Shown here piece by piece: positions 1 to 5,413 of a stretch of 6,425 nt of DNA. Location of the stretch: NCBI GenBank assembly GCA_031288765.1, contig JAITQV010000635.1, positions 1 through 6,425 of the forward strand. Direction: 5' to 3'. The notes beneath the pieces were generated by a model. That model was not told the origin of the DNA. It saw only the letters and a program-made list of their open reading frames with translations, and ran no database searches. The DNA is from Planctomycetaceae bacterium (GTDB lineage: Bacteria > Planctomycetota > Planctomycetia > Pirellulales > Thermoguttaceae). How positions within the stretch are numbered: the stretch's first letter is position 1; each line of letters opens with the position of its first letter. The translations under genes were made by a program, and so were the position numbers.

Positions 1-280
1 ACAGCGGTTATCAAGGTATCGAAGGGTTACACGCCAACAGCCGGATACCCATTAAAAAGCCCAGAGGGGGGGAGTTATTGGAATTGGAGAAGGCATATAA
101 TCGCCGATTGGCACGAGAACGTGTAGCGATTGAACACGTCAACCGAACAATTAAAACGTTCCGTATTTTGAAAGACAAATACCGAAATCGCCGGAATAGA
201 CACCATATTCGGACGACGCTCATCTGCGCTATCACAAACTACGAATTGGCACTACAAAAAGGTTAGAGAAAAGGTCTACT
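1..280 (+). mobile_element. 3' end of an IS5-like insertion sequence, boundary near base 280
   Basis: The transposase fragment is followed at 262-280 by GTTAGAGAAAAGGTCTACT. This matches both outer ends of the palindrome at 413-538 (reverse complement of 413-431, and 520-538), with 15 of 19 columns identical in all three copies. A sequence shared by the tail of a transposase gene and the two ends of a short palindromic element is what a terminal inverted repeat would look like, so I place the right end of the insertion sequence close to base 280. The left end is outside the window, and no target duplication can be judged from one end. The boundary is an inference. Confidence 0.55.
3..266 (+). 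CDS. IS5-like (DDE_Tnp_4 type) transposase, C-terminal part, truncated by window edge
   Basis: The frame is open from the left edge (first whole codon at base 3) to a TAG at 264-266, giving 87 visible residues. It begins SGYQGIEGLHANSRIPIKKP, continues through a basic stretch with EKAYNRRLARERVAIEHVNR, and ends TLICAITNYELALQKG. The segment RxxxEHxNRxIKxFRIL with a following RNRRNRH block is the usual C-terminal signature of DDE_Tnp_4 transposases of the IS5 superfamily. The Glu in AIEH is the expected third acidic residue of the DDE triad. The two Asp residues and the start lie outside the window, so I cannot tell whether the gene is intact. A TTG at 78 is only an internal codon, not a start. 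The stop codon lies inside the probable terminal repeat of the element. Family call is by recognition of the motif pattern; the exact IS subgroup is not resolved. Confidence 0.82.
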   Translation, partial: SGYQGIEGLHANSRIPIKKPRGGELLELEKAYNRRLARERVAIEHVNRTIKTFRILKDKYRNRRNRHHIRTTLICAITNYELALQKG

Positions 281-412
281 ATTACTATCCGATCTGCGCT
301 TCACCGCCGATTATGCACATCACACCCCTTGCGGGGTTAGGAGAAAAATCAAGTTGGTTGTGAACAAGATTAGAAATTAAAATAGACAGGTACTTTCACG
401 TTCCGAAGGTAC

Positions 413-538
413 AATAGACCTTTTCACTTACTTGCTTAAACATTGAAAACATGGCAAAAACGTCGTATTTTGTAATTATTGAGCCGATTGTTTTTTTGTG
501 GTTTTCAATGTTTGAGCAGGTAAGGGAAAAGGTCTGTT
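413..538. repeat. 126-bp near-perfect palindrome, probable MITE related to the upstream IS
   Basis: Arms 413-450 and 501-538 (38 bases each) are complementary except at four positions, around a 50-base centre (451-500). Three of the four exceptions are T opposite G (415/536, 432/519, 437/514) and would be G-U pairs in a plus-strand transcript; the fourth is A opposite G (426/525). The outer 19 bases of each arm match the presumed IS end at 262-280. Long palindromes carrying the terminal repeats of a nearby transposon are typical of non-autonomous miniature elements (MITEs). I see no clear target-site duplication: the left flank ends GGTAC and the right flank begins AACTA. The alternative is a structured regulatory RNA or a double IS-end remnant. 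The palindrome itself is certain; the MITE interpretation is moderately supported. Confidence 0.75.
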
Positions 539-666
539 AACTATTTACTATTAGTTATTAACTGTAAAGGTTGTTTAGCAAGAAAAATTAGGTTGAAAAT
601 AAGGTTTATCCTGCGTAATAATTCACCAAACGGCTGAATAAATACCCGAAATAGGAGCAATTTTCT

Positions 667-709
667 CCGAAATCGGCGGATTTTAGAACTTTCCTAAAAT
701 GATTTCCGG
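667..709. repeat. Bulged hairpin in the rsfS upstream region
   Basis: CCGAAATC (667-674) and ATTTTAG (680-686) pair with CTAAAAT (694-700) and GATTT-CCGG (701-709) around the loop AACTTTC. This gives about 15 base pairs, with a 5-base bulge (GGCGG, 675-679) on the left arm and a single-base bulge on the right arm. There is no T-tract after it, so it is not a standard terminator. It lies about 160 bases before the rsfS start. Its role is unknown: it could be a leader RNA structure or a decayed mobile-element end. Confidence 0.5.
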
Positions 710-824
710 TTGAATGGTTGCATTTTTAAGCGTAAGGAGTAAAATACGACAAAATAATTCATACTTTAACAGTAAAGATAACTGAAAACACGCCAATTAT
801 TGAATATTTTATGAGACAAACGCC

Positions 825-849
825 AAGAGGTCTTTTCGATTTACCTCTT
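825..849 (+). promoter_or_regulatory. Hairpin just before the rsfS start codon
   Basis: AAGAGGT (825-831) and ACCTCTT (843-849) are exact inverted repeats around an 11-base loop. The hairpin ends 18 bases before the rsfS ATG, in the expected 5' leader. The gene has no Shine-Dalgarno sequence next to its start. The only purine-rich, SD-like run nearby (AAGAGG) is locked in the left arm of this stem and lies too far upstream to serve directly. A role in translation control is possible but is only an inference from position. Confidence 0.35.
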
Positions 850-867
850 CCTACCTGACGATTAACC

Positions 868-1257
868 ATGCCGAAATCCGAAAAGACGAATCTACAAAAA
901 TTAGCGCCGGTACTTGACCGGGTTCTTGCCGCCGCGAAGGTTGCGGAAGAAAATCGGGGTCACGATATTTTGGTTCTTGATGTTCGGGAACTTACAAAAT
1001 CGTTTGATTATTTCCTAATTGTTTCCGGTTCAAGCCGGCGGCAACTTTATGCCATTGGTGATGAAATCCAAAAAAAACTTGTCGGCGAAATGGGCGACGA
1101 ATGTTTGTCTGTTTCCGGTCACACGGAAGGACGTTGGATTGTTATCGACTACGGCGATCTTATCGTTCACTTATTCGAACCGGAAACCCGAAAATATTAC
1201 GCCCTTGAGGAACTCTGGGGCAAGGGAATCCGAATAGAACCGTCCGCAACAAAATAA
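868..1257 (+). CDS. rsfS: Ribosomal silencing factor RsfS (Iojap/DUF143 family)
   Basis: This 129-residue protein is a full-length RsfS, a cytoplasmic factor that binds protein uL14 of the large ribosomal subunit. Binding blocks joining with the small subunit and lowers translation in starvation or stationary phase. The family domain covers roughly residues 13-122. Visible hallmarks are the DILVLDVRE strand (33-41), DYFLIVSGSSRRQ (47-59), the GRWIVIDYGDLIVHLF block (88-103) and the RKYYALEELW tail (108-117). These fit the family pattern of D-Y-F-(I/V)-I-x-(S/T)-G and W-x-(L/V)-x-D-Y-G-D-x-(V/I)-V-H. The ATG at 868 is chosen because the family domain starts soon after it and no in-frame upstream start is better. 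No Shine-Dalgarno is visible. The common neighbour nadD is absent; upstream is a mobile-element remnant and downstream a probable terminator, so the gene appears to be transcribed alone. Residue details are direct; function is known from the family. Confidence 0.95.
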   Translation: MPKSEKTNLQKLAPVLDRVLAAAKVAEENRGHDILVLDVRELTKSFDYFLIVSGSSRRQLYAIGDEIQKKLVGEMGDECLSVSGHTEGRWIVIDYGDLIVHLFEPETRKYYALEELWGKGIRIEPSATK

Positions 1258-1298
1258 AACGATAATTATCTCTTATCGCATTTAAAAGTATCCTCATT

Positions 1299-1329
1299 GC
1301 CGATGAAGACGAATGTCTTCGGCTTTATT
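1299..1329 (+). terminator. Probable intrinsic terminator after rsfS
   Basis: GCCG (1299-1302) and AAGAC (1306-1310) pair with GTCTT (1315-1319) and CGGC (1320-1323). The stem has 9 base pairs, a 3-base bulge (ATG) on the left arm and the loop GAAT. It is followed directly by TTTATT (1324-1329). It begins about 40 bases after the rsfS stop. The T-tract is short and the stem bulged, so this is a moderate call. Confidence 0.5.
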
Positions 1330-1457
1330 GAAACAGTAGATGCCTGCACGGTTTCCGGTAACCTGCCCGTTTAAGGACATTGTGAAACTGTTGCCGTGTT
1401 GACCGTCTGAAACAAAAACCATTGCCGGTAAATTACCGTTATACATTTAATGCTCTC

Positions 1458-2303
1458 ATGCTGATACGCGAGATTGAAACAAAACATATCCTAACACACA
1501 GCAAATTACCGGGACTCGGTTACAGTATCAACCCGTATGTCGGTTGTCAACATGCCTGTGTTTATTGTTACGCCCGTTTTATGAAACGGTTCACCAATCA
1601 TGACGAACCGTGGGGACAGTTTGTTGATGTTAAAACCAATAGCGCCAAAGTTTTCGATAAAGACATTCTCCGAGTCAAACCGGGAGAAGGGGCGTTTATT
1701 GCCAGTGTTACCGACGCGTATCAACCGGCAGAGGAACAATATAAATTGACTCGTTCTCTTCTGGAACGTATTGCCGATTTACCGCAAGATTTAATTTGTA
1801 ACGGATTTGCGGTTTCCATTTTGACGAAGTCTGAACTTGTTCTTCGTGATTTGGATATATTGAAACGGTTGAAGAAAATCTCTGTCGGGTTTTCTATTGC
1901 GATAATGAATGAAACGGCGAGCCGTCTTTTTGAGCCGCTATGTTCGCCGGTTCAACAACGTCTTGCCGCTTTGAAAACGTTACGCGATACCGGGATCAGA
2001 ACGTATGCGTTTATCAGTCCTATTTTACCGGGGATTACTGATTTACCGGCAACTTTTGCGGCATTGGAGGGAATTGTCGAATATGTTTGCGGCGAAACGT
2101 TGAATATGCGTTGCGGTAATCTTACGGATGTCCTTAATGCGGTCTCTTTGTTCAATAAAGGTTTACGTCCCGCATTCGAACAAAATATTCGAAGCCGAAG
2201 TTATTGGAAATCTGTTGAAAAGGAATTTTATGAACTTGCCAAAAAACACGCAATTCCGGTCAATAACTTCTTTCATCATATTGAAAGCGGACCGATTTAC
2301 TAG
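1458..2303 (+). CDS. Radical SAM protein, SplB-like family (COG1533), function unknown
   Basis: The protein has 281 residues from the ATG at 1458. It has the radical SAM cluster motif C-X3-C-X2-C at Cys30, Cys34 and Cys37 in INPYVGCQHACVYCYARF, which should hold a 4Fe-4S cluster that cleaves S-adenosylmethionine. Other family marks are ASVTDAYQPAE (82-92), ILTKSELVLRD (121-131), the SVGFSIAIMNE strand (142-152) and FISPILPGITD (185-195). These place it in the large group of stand-alone proteins related to spore photoproduct lyase. Most members have no proven substrate, and nothing here suggests spores, so true SplB activity should not be assumed. The frame is open back to a TTG at 1422, but family members usually start MxxREIExKxIL, which matches the ATG at 1458. 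No Shine-Dalgarno is visible. It lies 200 bases after rsfS and converges with the minus-strand pair beyond a long palindrome. Family membership is sure; the reaction is not. Confidence 0.9.
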   Translation: MLIREIETKHILTHSKLPGLGYSINPYVGCQHACVYCYARFMKRFTNHDEPWGQFVDVKTNSAKVFDKDILRVKPGEGAFIASVTDAYQPAEEQYKLTRSLLERIADLPQDLICNGFAVSILTKSELVLRDLDILKRLKKISVGFSIAIMNETASRLFEPLCSPVQQRLAALKTLRDTGIRTYAFISPILPGITDLPATFAALEGIVEYVCGETLNMRCGNLTDVLNAVSLFNKGLRPAFEQNIRSRSYWKSVEKEFYELAKKHAIPVNNFFHHIESGPIY

Positions 2304-2336
2304 ACAAATTTGTAACCGTCCACTCAAATGATCACA

Positions 2337-2412
2337 ATATACTCAAAATTGCCGCAAAGTTGTCTTTATTTACTAGAAATTTAAGACCGCTTTGCGGCAA
2401 TTGTGAGTATAT
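2337..2412. repeat. Long palindrome between convergent genes (bidirectional terminator or small MITE)
   Basis: Arms 2337-2359 and 2390-2412 (23 bases) are complementary except for one A opposite G (2346/2403). Pairing continues inward after a T-G pair and one mismatch through GTCTT (2362-2366) and AAGAC (2383-2387), leaving a 16-base loop. The core of the left arm reads AATTGCCGCAAAG. The palindrome begins 34 bases after the radical SAM stop and ends 33 bases before the stop of the Minf_1886-family gene, so it is centred between the two convergent genes. An extra outer pair, ATCACA (2331-2336) with TGTGAT (2425-2430), is possible across an asymmetric loop. No clear T-tract follows on either strand, so classical intrinsic termination is not well supported. 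ATAT on both sides of ACTC...GAGT could equally be a target duplication of a 68-bp mobile palindrome. Confidence 0.7.
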
Positions 2413-2444
2413 CTTATAGATTAATGTGATTTTGGAACCCCAAA

Positions 2445-2909
2445 TTATGCGTTGCCGGAATGAATTTGATACGTTTCACCAAACGCAGCATCAAAATCAA
2501 AAACATTGCTAAAATCGTCGCGGCTGTCTTGCGGCGTTTTCCGCATTTGCCCAATACTAATCAAATTATAGACAATATTACCAATGTCATCGGTTTTACG
2601 GATTCCAAGTGAGTTTAGCACTGTTTTAGCAAGAAAACCATATTGAGTAATCGCGTATTCCCGTGCCGCTCTGCAAAGTTCCTGTCCGGTAACATGGTTG
2701 CCGCAATCCGTTTCGGTTGCTTCATTTTGCCCCGAACTTTTTATGCCCGCTAAACTCTCTTCGGGAATCGGTTCATGCATTTCCCTTTTACCCGCCCCCG
2801 AAACATTTTGAGCATAACTCAACGCTTCATAAACAAAAGCATACGCTTCCGCTTTATACCGCCGGTCACGTTTCAGTAATTCAATAAAAGGAGTAGTCGA
2901 ATGAGACAT
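2445..2909 (-). CDS. Minf_1886 family protein, function unknown
   Basis: This 154-residue soluble protein has no signal peptide or membrane segment. The N-terminal block LLKRDRRYKAEAYAFVYEAL (11-30) and the C-terminal block match my memory of the Minf_1886 family, found mainly in Planctomycetota, Verrucomicrobiota and relatives. Key C-terminal elements are HVTGQELCRAAREYAITQYG (72-91), AKTVLNSLGIRKTDDIG (94-110) and DSRDDFSNVFDFDAAF (128-143). No enzymatic role is established to my knowledge. Residues 36-71 form a polar, probably disordered linker (Ser, Gly, Glu, Lys-rich) between the two conserved parts. The ATG is 6 bases after the stop of the upstream PIN-TRAM gene and has no Shine-Dalgarno, so translation is probably coupled to that gene. 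This is the last gene of the minus-strand operon before the convergent palindrome. Family call is good; function is open. Confidence 0.82.
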   Translation of the reverse strand: MSHSTTPFIELLKRDRRYKAEAYAFVYEALSYAQNVSGAGKREMHEPIPEESLAGIKSSGQNEATETDCGNHVTGQELCRAAREYAITQYGFLAKTVLNSLGIRKTDDIGNIVYNLISIGQMRKTPQDSRDDFSNVFDFDAAFGETYQIHSGNA

Positions 2910-2915
2910 CTGCGA

Positions 2916-4082
2916 TCATTTTTGTTTGCCGCCGCTTCCTGAGCGGTTGTTCTTTCCGTTTTGCTGAGCAGCCGACGACGAAGTGTCCGATTTATTATTT
3001 GCGGACGGCGTAACTGCAGTACTATCGTGAATAATGGTTGTTCCTGAAAGTTTTTTCGTTGTAAATTCGTATCGCCCGAAAATCATTCGCCCCGCACTGG
3101 TTTGCAGCACGCTTGTTACCGTTACAACGACGCGTTCGCCCACATGTTCCCGCCCGTTATCGACCACAACCATTGTTCCGTCATCCAAATAACCAATTCC
3201 CTGACTGGCTTCTTCGCCGCTCTTGACAATATCAACATCAAGTTTTTCACCCGGCAAAAAAACCGGTTTCATAGCGTTTGCCAAATCATTCAGATTGATG
3301 ACATCAACACCTTGAATTTTGGCAACTTTATTAAGATTGTAATCATTGGTAACAAGTTTTCCTTCAAGATGTTTTACCAACGCGACCAATTTCAGATCAA
3401 CCGGTTGCCCGCGAAATTCCGGCAAATCAGTATCATCAATTTGAACATCAATTCCTTTCATTTTTTGAAGCCGGTTCAAAATATCCAAACCGCGGCGACC
3501 TCGTGTTCGGCGGTTTCGGTCGGAACTATCGGCGATTCGTTGAAGTTCGTTGATTGCAAACCGCGGCATGACAAGTTGGCTGTCAATAATCATTGTTTCC
3601 GCCACATCGGCAATACGCCCGTCAATCATAACGCTTGTGTCCAACACCAAAGGACGATTACCTTTCAGATTTTTCCGAAACTCGACGTACGGAATAATAA
3701 ACCGGAAATCGTCCCGCGTCTGGAGAAGAAAACTTGTACAAATATAGCAAAGCACCGTTCCGATGACCAACATGGTATTTACACGGCTTTGTTGAGCGAG
3801 GTGTTCGGAGCCTTGCGGCAGCAACGGCGTAATTGCAAAACCAAGAGCGGCTGTCAGGAGAAGACCGATTAAAAGTCCGAAATAAATGGACGATATCCAG
3901 TCAACCCGTTTTTTCGGAATGAGCATATCACCGATAATAACGAGAATTGCCAAAAGGAAAATTCCGGCAAAAGCCCAAAAACCTGCGGATTCCGTACCAC
4001 TCAACACCCCGGAGTTGAGAACATAAACTCCCACTCCGCTGGAAACAAGAATAAACAAACTACGTAATATTAAAAGTCCCAT
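2916..4082 (-). CDS. Membrane-anchored PIN-TRAM domain protein (YacL-like)
   Basis: This 388-residue protein starts with four predicted membrane helices (about residues 2-22, 34-54, 64-88 and 101-120), followed by a PIN nuclease domain (about 143-264). The PIN domain carries the expected acidic residues: Asp148 in VLDTSVMIDGR, Glu179 in INELQRIAD, Asp229 in VDLKLV and Asp247 in TNDYNL. A TRAM domain follows (about 271-344; GIGYLDDGTMVVVDNGR and a VVVTVTSVLQTSAGRMIFGR strand set). The tail (345-388) is Ser/Asn/Lys-rich low complexity. The order matches Bacillus YacL and its relatives, which have a metal-dependent RNase fold plus an RNA-binding TRAM domain facing the cytoplasm. Their physiological substrate is not settled. 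The frame extends to a TTG at 4106, but the ATG at 4082 puts the first helix at the N-terminus and is preferred; neither has a good Shine-Dalgarno. The Minf_1886-family gene follows 6 bases after the stop. Confidence 0.92.
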   Translation of the reverse strand: MGLLILRSLFILVSSGVGVYVLNSGVLSGTESAGFWAFAGIFLLAILVIIGDMLIPKKRVDWISSIYFGLLIGLLLTAALGFAITPLLPQGSEHLAQQSRVNTMLVIGTVLCYICTSFLLQTRDDFRFIIPYVEFRKNLKGNRPLVLDTSVMIDGRIADVAETMIIDSQLVMPRFAINELQRIADSSDRNRRTRGRRGLDILNRLQKMKGIDVQIDDTDLPEFRGQPVDLKLVALVKHLEGKLVTNDYNLNKVAKIQGVDVINLNDLANAMKPVFLPGEKLDVDIVKSGEEASQGIGYLDDGTMVVVDNGREHVGERVVVTVTSVLQTSAGRMIFGRYEFTTKKLSGTTIIHDSTAVTPSANNKSDTSSSAAQQNGKNNRSGSGGKQK

Positions 4083-4217
4083 TGAAAAATAATTATTAAA
4101 GGTCAATATTTGGAAAAAAGTTTTCCGTGTTGTTCTAACTCTCGGTTATTTTAACACCAATGATAAAAAGTAGAATGAGGGAACTAAGAAAAATTTCAAA
4201 TTTATAAGAAAGTTTCT

Positions 4218-4306
4218 TTCCTAAAATGTCCAATTTAACATTTCTGCATGATTTTTATGATATTGAGCCTTGTTATCAATTCTCTTATCAATTGGATTTT
4301 TAGGAA
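4218..4306. repeat. Imperfect inverted repeat in the spacer upstream of the PIN-TRAM operon
   Basis: TTCCTAAAATGTCCAATT (4218-4235) is nearly the reverse complement of AATTGGATTTTTAGGAA (4290-4306): one substitution and one extra base over 17-18 positions, with a 54-base centre. Inside lies a tandem TTATCAATT (4273-4281 and 4285-4293; AATTGATAA on the gene strand), which could be an operator half-site pair. The spacer 4083-4370 contains no gene and must hold the promoter of the PIN-TRAM operon. I could not define its -35/-10 boxes with confidence. A small hairpin GGAAAA/TTTTCC (4112-4126) lies just ahead of the PIN-TRAM start. Confidence 0.45.
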
Positions 4307-4309
4307 TTT

Positions 4310-4365
4310 ACCAATAAAACATCCGATTATCGGTTTATAAACGAGCAATTATCCGTTTTATTGGT
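4310..4365 (-). repeat. Stem-loop just downstream of ldhA
   Basis: ACCAATAAAAC (4310-4320) and GTTTTATTGGT (4355-4365) are exact 11-base inverted repeats around a 34-base loop. The loop itself contains two short palindromes: CCGATTATCGG (4323-4333) and GTTTATAAAC (4333-4342). The structure starts 5 bases after the ldhA stop codon on the minus strand. It could mark the 3' end of the ldhA transcript, but no T-run follows in that direction (AAATTCC), so intrinsic termination is not well supported. Confidence 0.45.
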
Positions 4366-4370
4366 TTCTA

Positions 4371-5381
4371 TTATTTTATTTGAATATTGTCCCATTGAAC
4401 AATTCCCGGCGGTATTTGACCTTTTTCGAATGCGGCAATGTTTTCCAGTGTTTTGCTGGCAATCGCCTGCATTGCCTCAATTGTGAAAAACGCCTGATGT
4501 CCTGTTACAATTGCATTAGGAAAAGTTAGAATTCGCGCCAACGTGTCGTCTTGAATCACCCGGCTCGAAAAATCTTCAAAGAAAACTTCCGCCTCTTCCT
4601 CGTAAACATCAATGGCAAGCGAACCGATTTTACCGCTTTTGAGTCCGGCAATCGCTGCATCCGTATCAAGTAATTCACCGCGGCTTGTGTTGACAATCAT
4701 GACGCCGGTTTTCATTTTTGCAATCGTTTCGGTATTTATCAGGTGCCGCGTATCCGGCAGCAAAGGACAATGCAGCGTGATAATATCGGATTTCCGAAAC
4801 AGTTCATCACGTGAAACATACCGGACGCCAAGAGTTTTGAGTTCATCATTTTCGTACAAATCCGAAGCCAAAACATTGCATCCGAAACCGCAAAGAATTT
4901 TTGCGGTTCCTGCTCCGATTTTTCCCGTTCCGAAAACTCCGGCAGTTTTACCGTACAAATCAAAACCGAGAAGACCGTTTAACGCAAAATTACCTTCACG
5001 TGTCCTGTTACAAGCCCGATGAATATGCCGGCTTAAAGTTAGGATCAGCCCAAGTGTGAACTCGGAAATAGATGCCGGCGAATAAGCCGGAACACGCGCA
5101 ACAGTAATATCAAGATTTTTCGCCGCCGGAAGATCAACATTGTTAAATCCGGCACAACGAAGCGCAACCATACGGCAACCGTTACAGGAAATATATTTTA
5201 GTACGGATTCGGTTAATTCGTCATTGACAAACACACAAACCGCCTGAAAACCTTCCGATAACCGGCAAGTTTGCTCATTCAGATGGGCTTCGTAAAAAAA
5301 CAGTTCATGCCCCCAACGCTCATTTGAATCCGTCAGATACTTTTGATCATACGGCTTTGTGCTGAATACGGCGGTTTTCAT
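4371..5381 (-). CDS. ldhA: D-lactate dehydrogenase, fermentative (D-isomer 2-hydroxyacid dehydrogenase family)
   Basis: This 336-residue cytoplasmic enzyme should reduce pyruvate to D-lactate with NADH, regenerating NAD during fermentation. It matches Escherichia coli LdhA (329 residues) along its whole length as I recall it. Shared blocks include AVFSTKPYDQKYL at the start, ALRCAGFNNVDLPAAK (73-88) and RVPAYSPASISEF (96-108). Further matches are GFDLYGKTAGVFGTGKIG (139-156) with the GxGxxG NAD-binding loop, and VMIVNTSRGELLDT (227-240). The catalytic set is present: Arg234 in NTSRG, Glu263 in DVYEEE and His295 in TGHQAFFT. Asp174 at the end of the second strand of the nucleotide fold suggests NAD rather than NADP. 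The ATG at 5381 is supported by a Shine-Dalgarno-like AAAGGTG (5386-5392 on the complement) and by an N-terminus aligned with the family. The gene has its own -10 box and appears to be monocistronic or the end of a short operon. A different 2-hydroxyacid substrate is unlikely given the LdhA-specific motifs. Confidence 0.95.
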   Translation of the reverse strand: MKTAVFSTKPYDQKYLTDSNERWGHELFFYEAHLNEQTCRLSEGFQAVCVFVNDELTESVLKYISCNGCRMVALRCAGFNNVDLPAAKNLDITVARVPAYSPASISEFTLGLILTLSRHIHRACNRTREGNFALNGLLGFDLYGKTAGVFGTGKIGAGTAKILCGFGCNVLASDLYENDELKTLGVRYVSRDELFRKSDIITLHCPLLPDTRHLINTETIAKMKTGVMIVNTSRGELLDTDAAIAGLKSGKIGSLAIDVYEEEAEVFFEDFSSRVIQDDTLARILTFPNAIVTGHQAFFTIEAMQAIASKTLENIAAFEKGQIPPGIVQWDNIQIK

Positions 5382-5413
5382 GTTTCACCTTTTCTAAATA
5401 ATTGTTTCTAAAT

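Larger units (their letters stand above)
539..867. other. Gene-free AT-rich region upstream of rsfS
   Basis: No frame of convincing length or composition is present on either strand between the palindrome and rsfS. The stretch holds two hairpins (667-709 and 825-849), described separately, and presumably the rsfS promoter. I could not pick a -35/-10 pair with confidence; the A/T-rich stretch around 798-812 is the likeliest place. The preceding 281-412 is also gene-free. It contains only small stem-loops: ACCCC/GGGGT at 324-337, and GTACTTTC/GAAGGTAC at 390-412 with one mismatch. Confidence 0.6.

Noticed and set aside
11..235. 74-codon frame on the minus strand at the left edge
   Set aside because: Shadow of the transposase fragment on the plus strand.
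324..337. ACCCC/GGGGT stem-loop as a terminator for the transposase gene
   Set aside because: The stem is only 5 base pairs and is not followed by a T-tract.
1422..1457. TTG start adding 12 residues to the radical SAM protein
   Set aside because: The family N-terminus aligns with the ATG at 1458, and there is no Shine-Dalgarno for the TTG.
3102..3872. 256-codon open frame on the plus strand
   Set aside because: It lies fully antisense to the PIN-TRAM gene, whose motifs are unmistakable. The plus-strand product is rich in His, Asn, Phe and Ile with no recognisable domain.
4083..4106. TTG start adding 8 residues to the PIN-TRAM protein
   Set aside because: The ATG at 4082 gives a normal N-terminus starting directly with the first membrane helix; the TTG has no ribosome binding site.
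4612..5022. 136-codon open frame on the plus strand
   Set aside because: Antisense to ldhA, which has intact catalytic and NAD-binding motifs; composition is that of a shadow frame.
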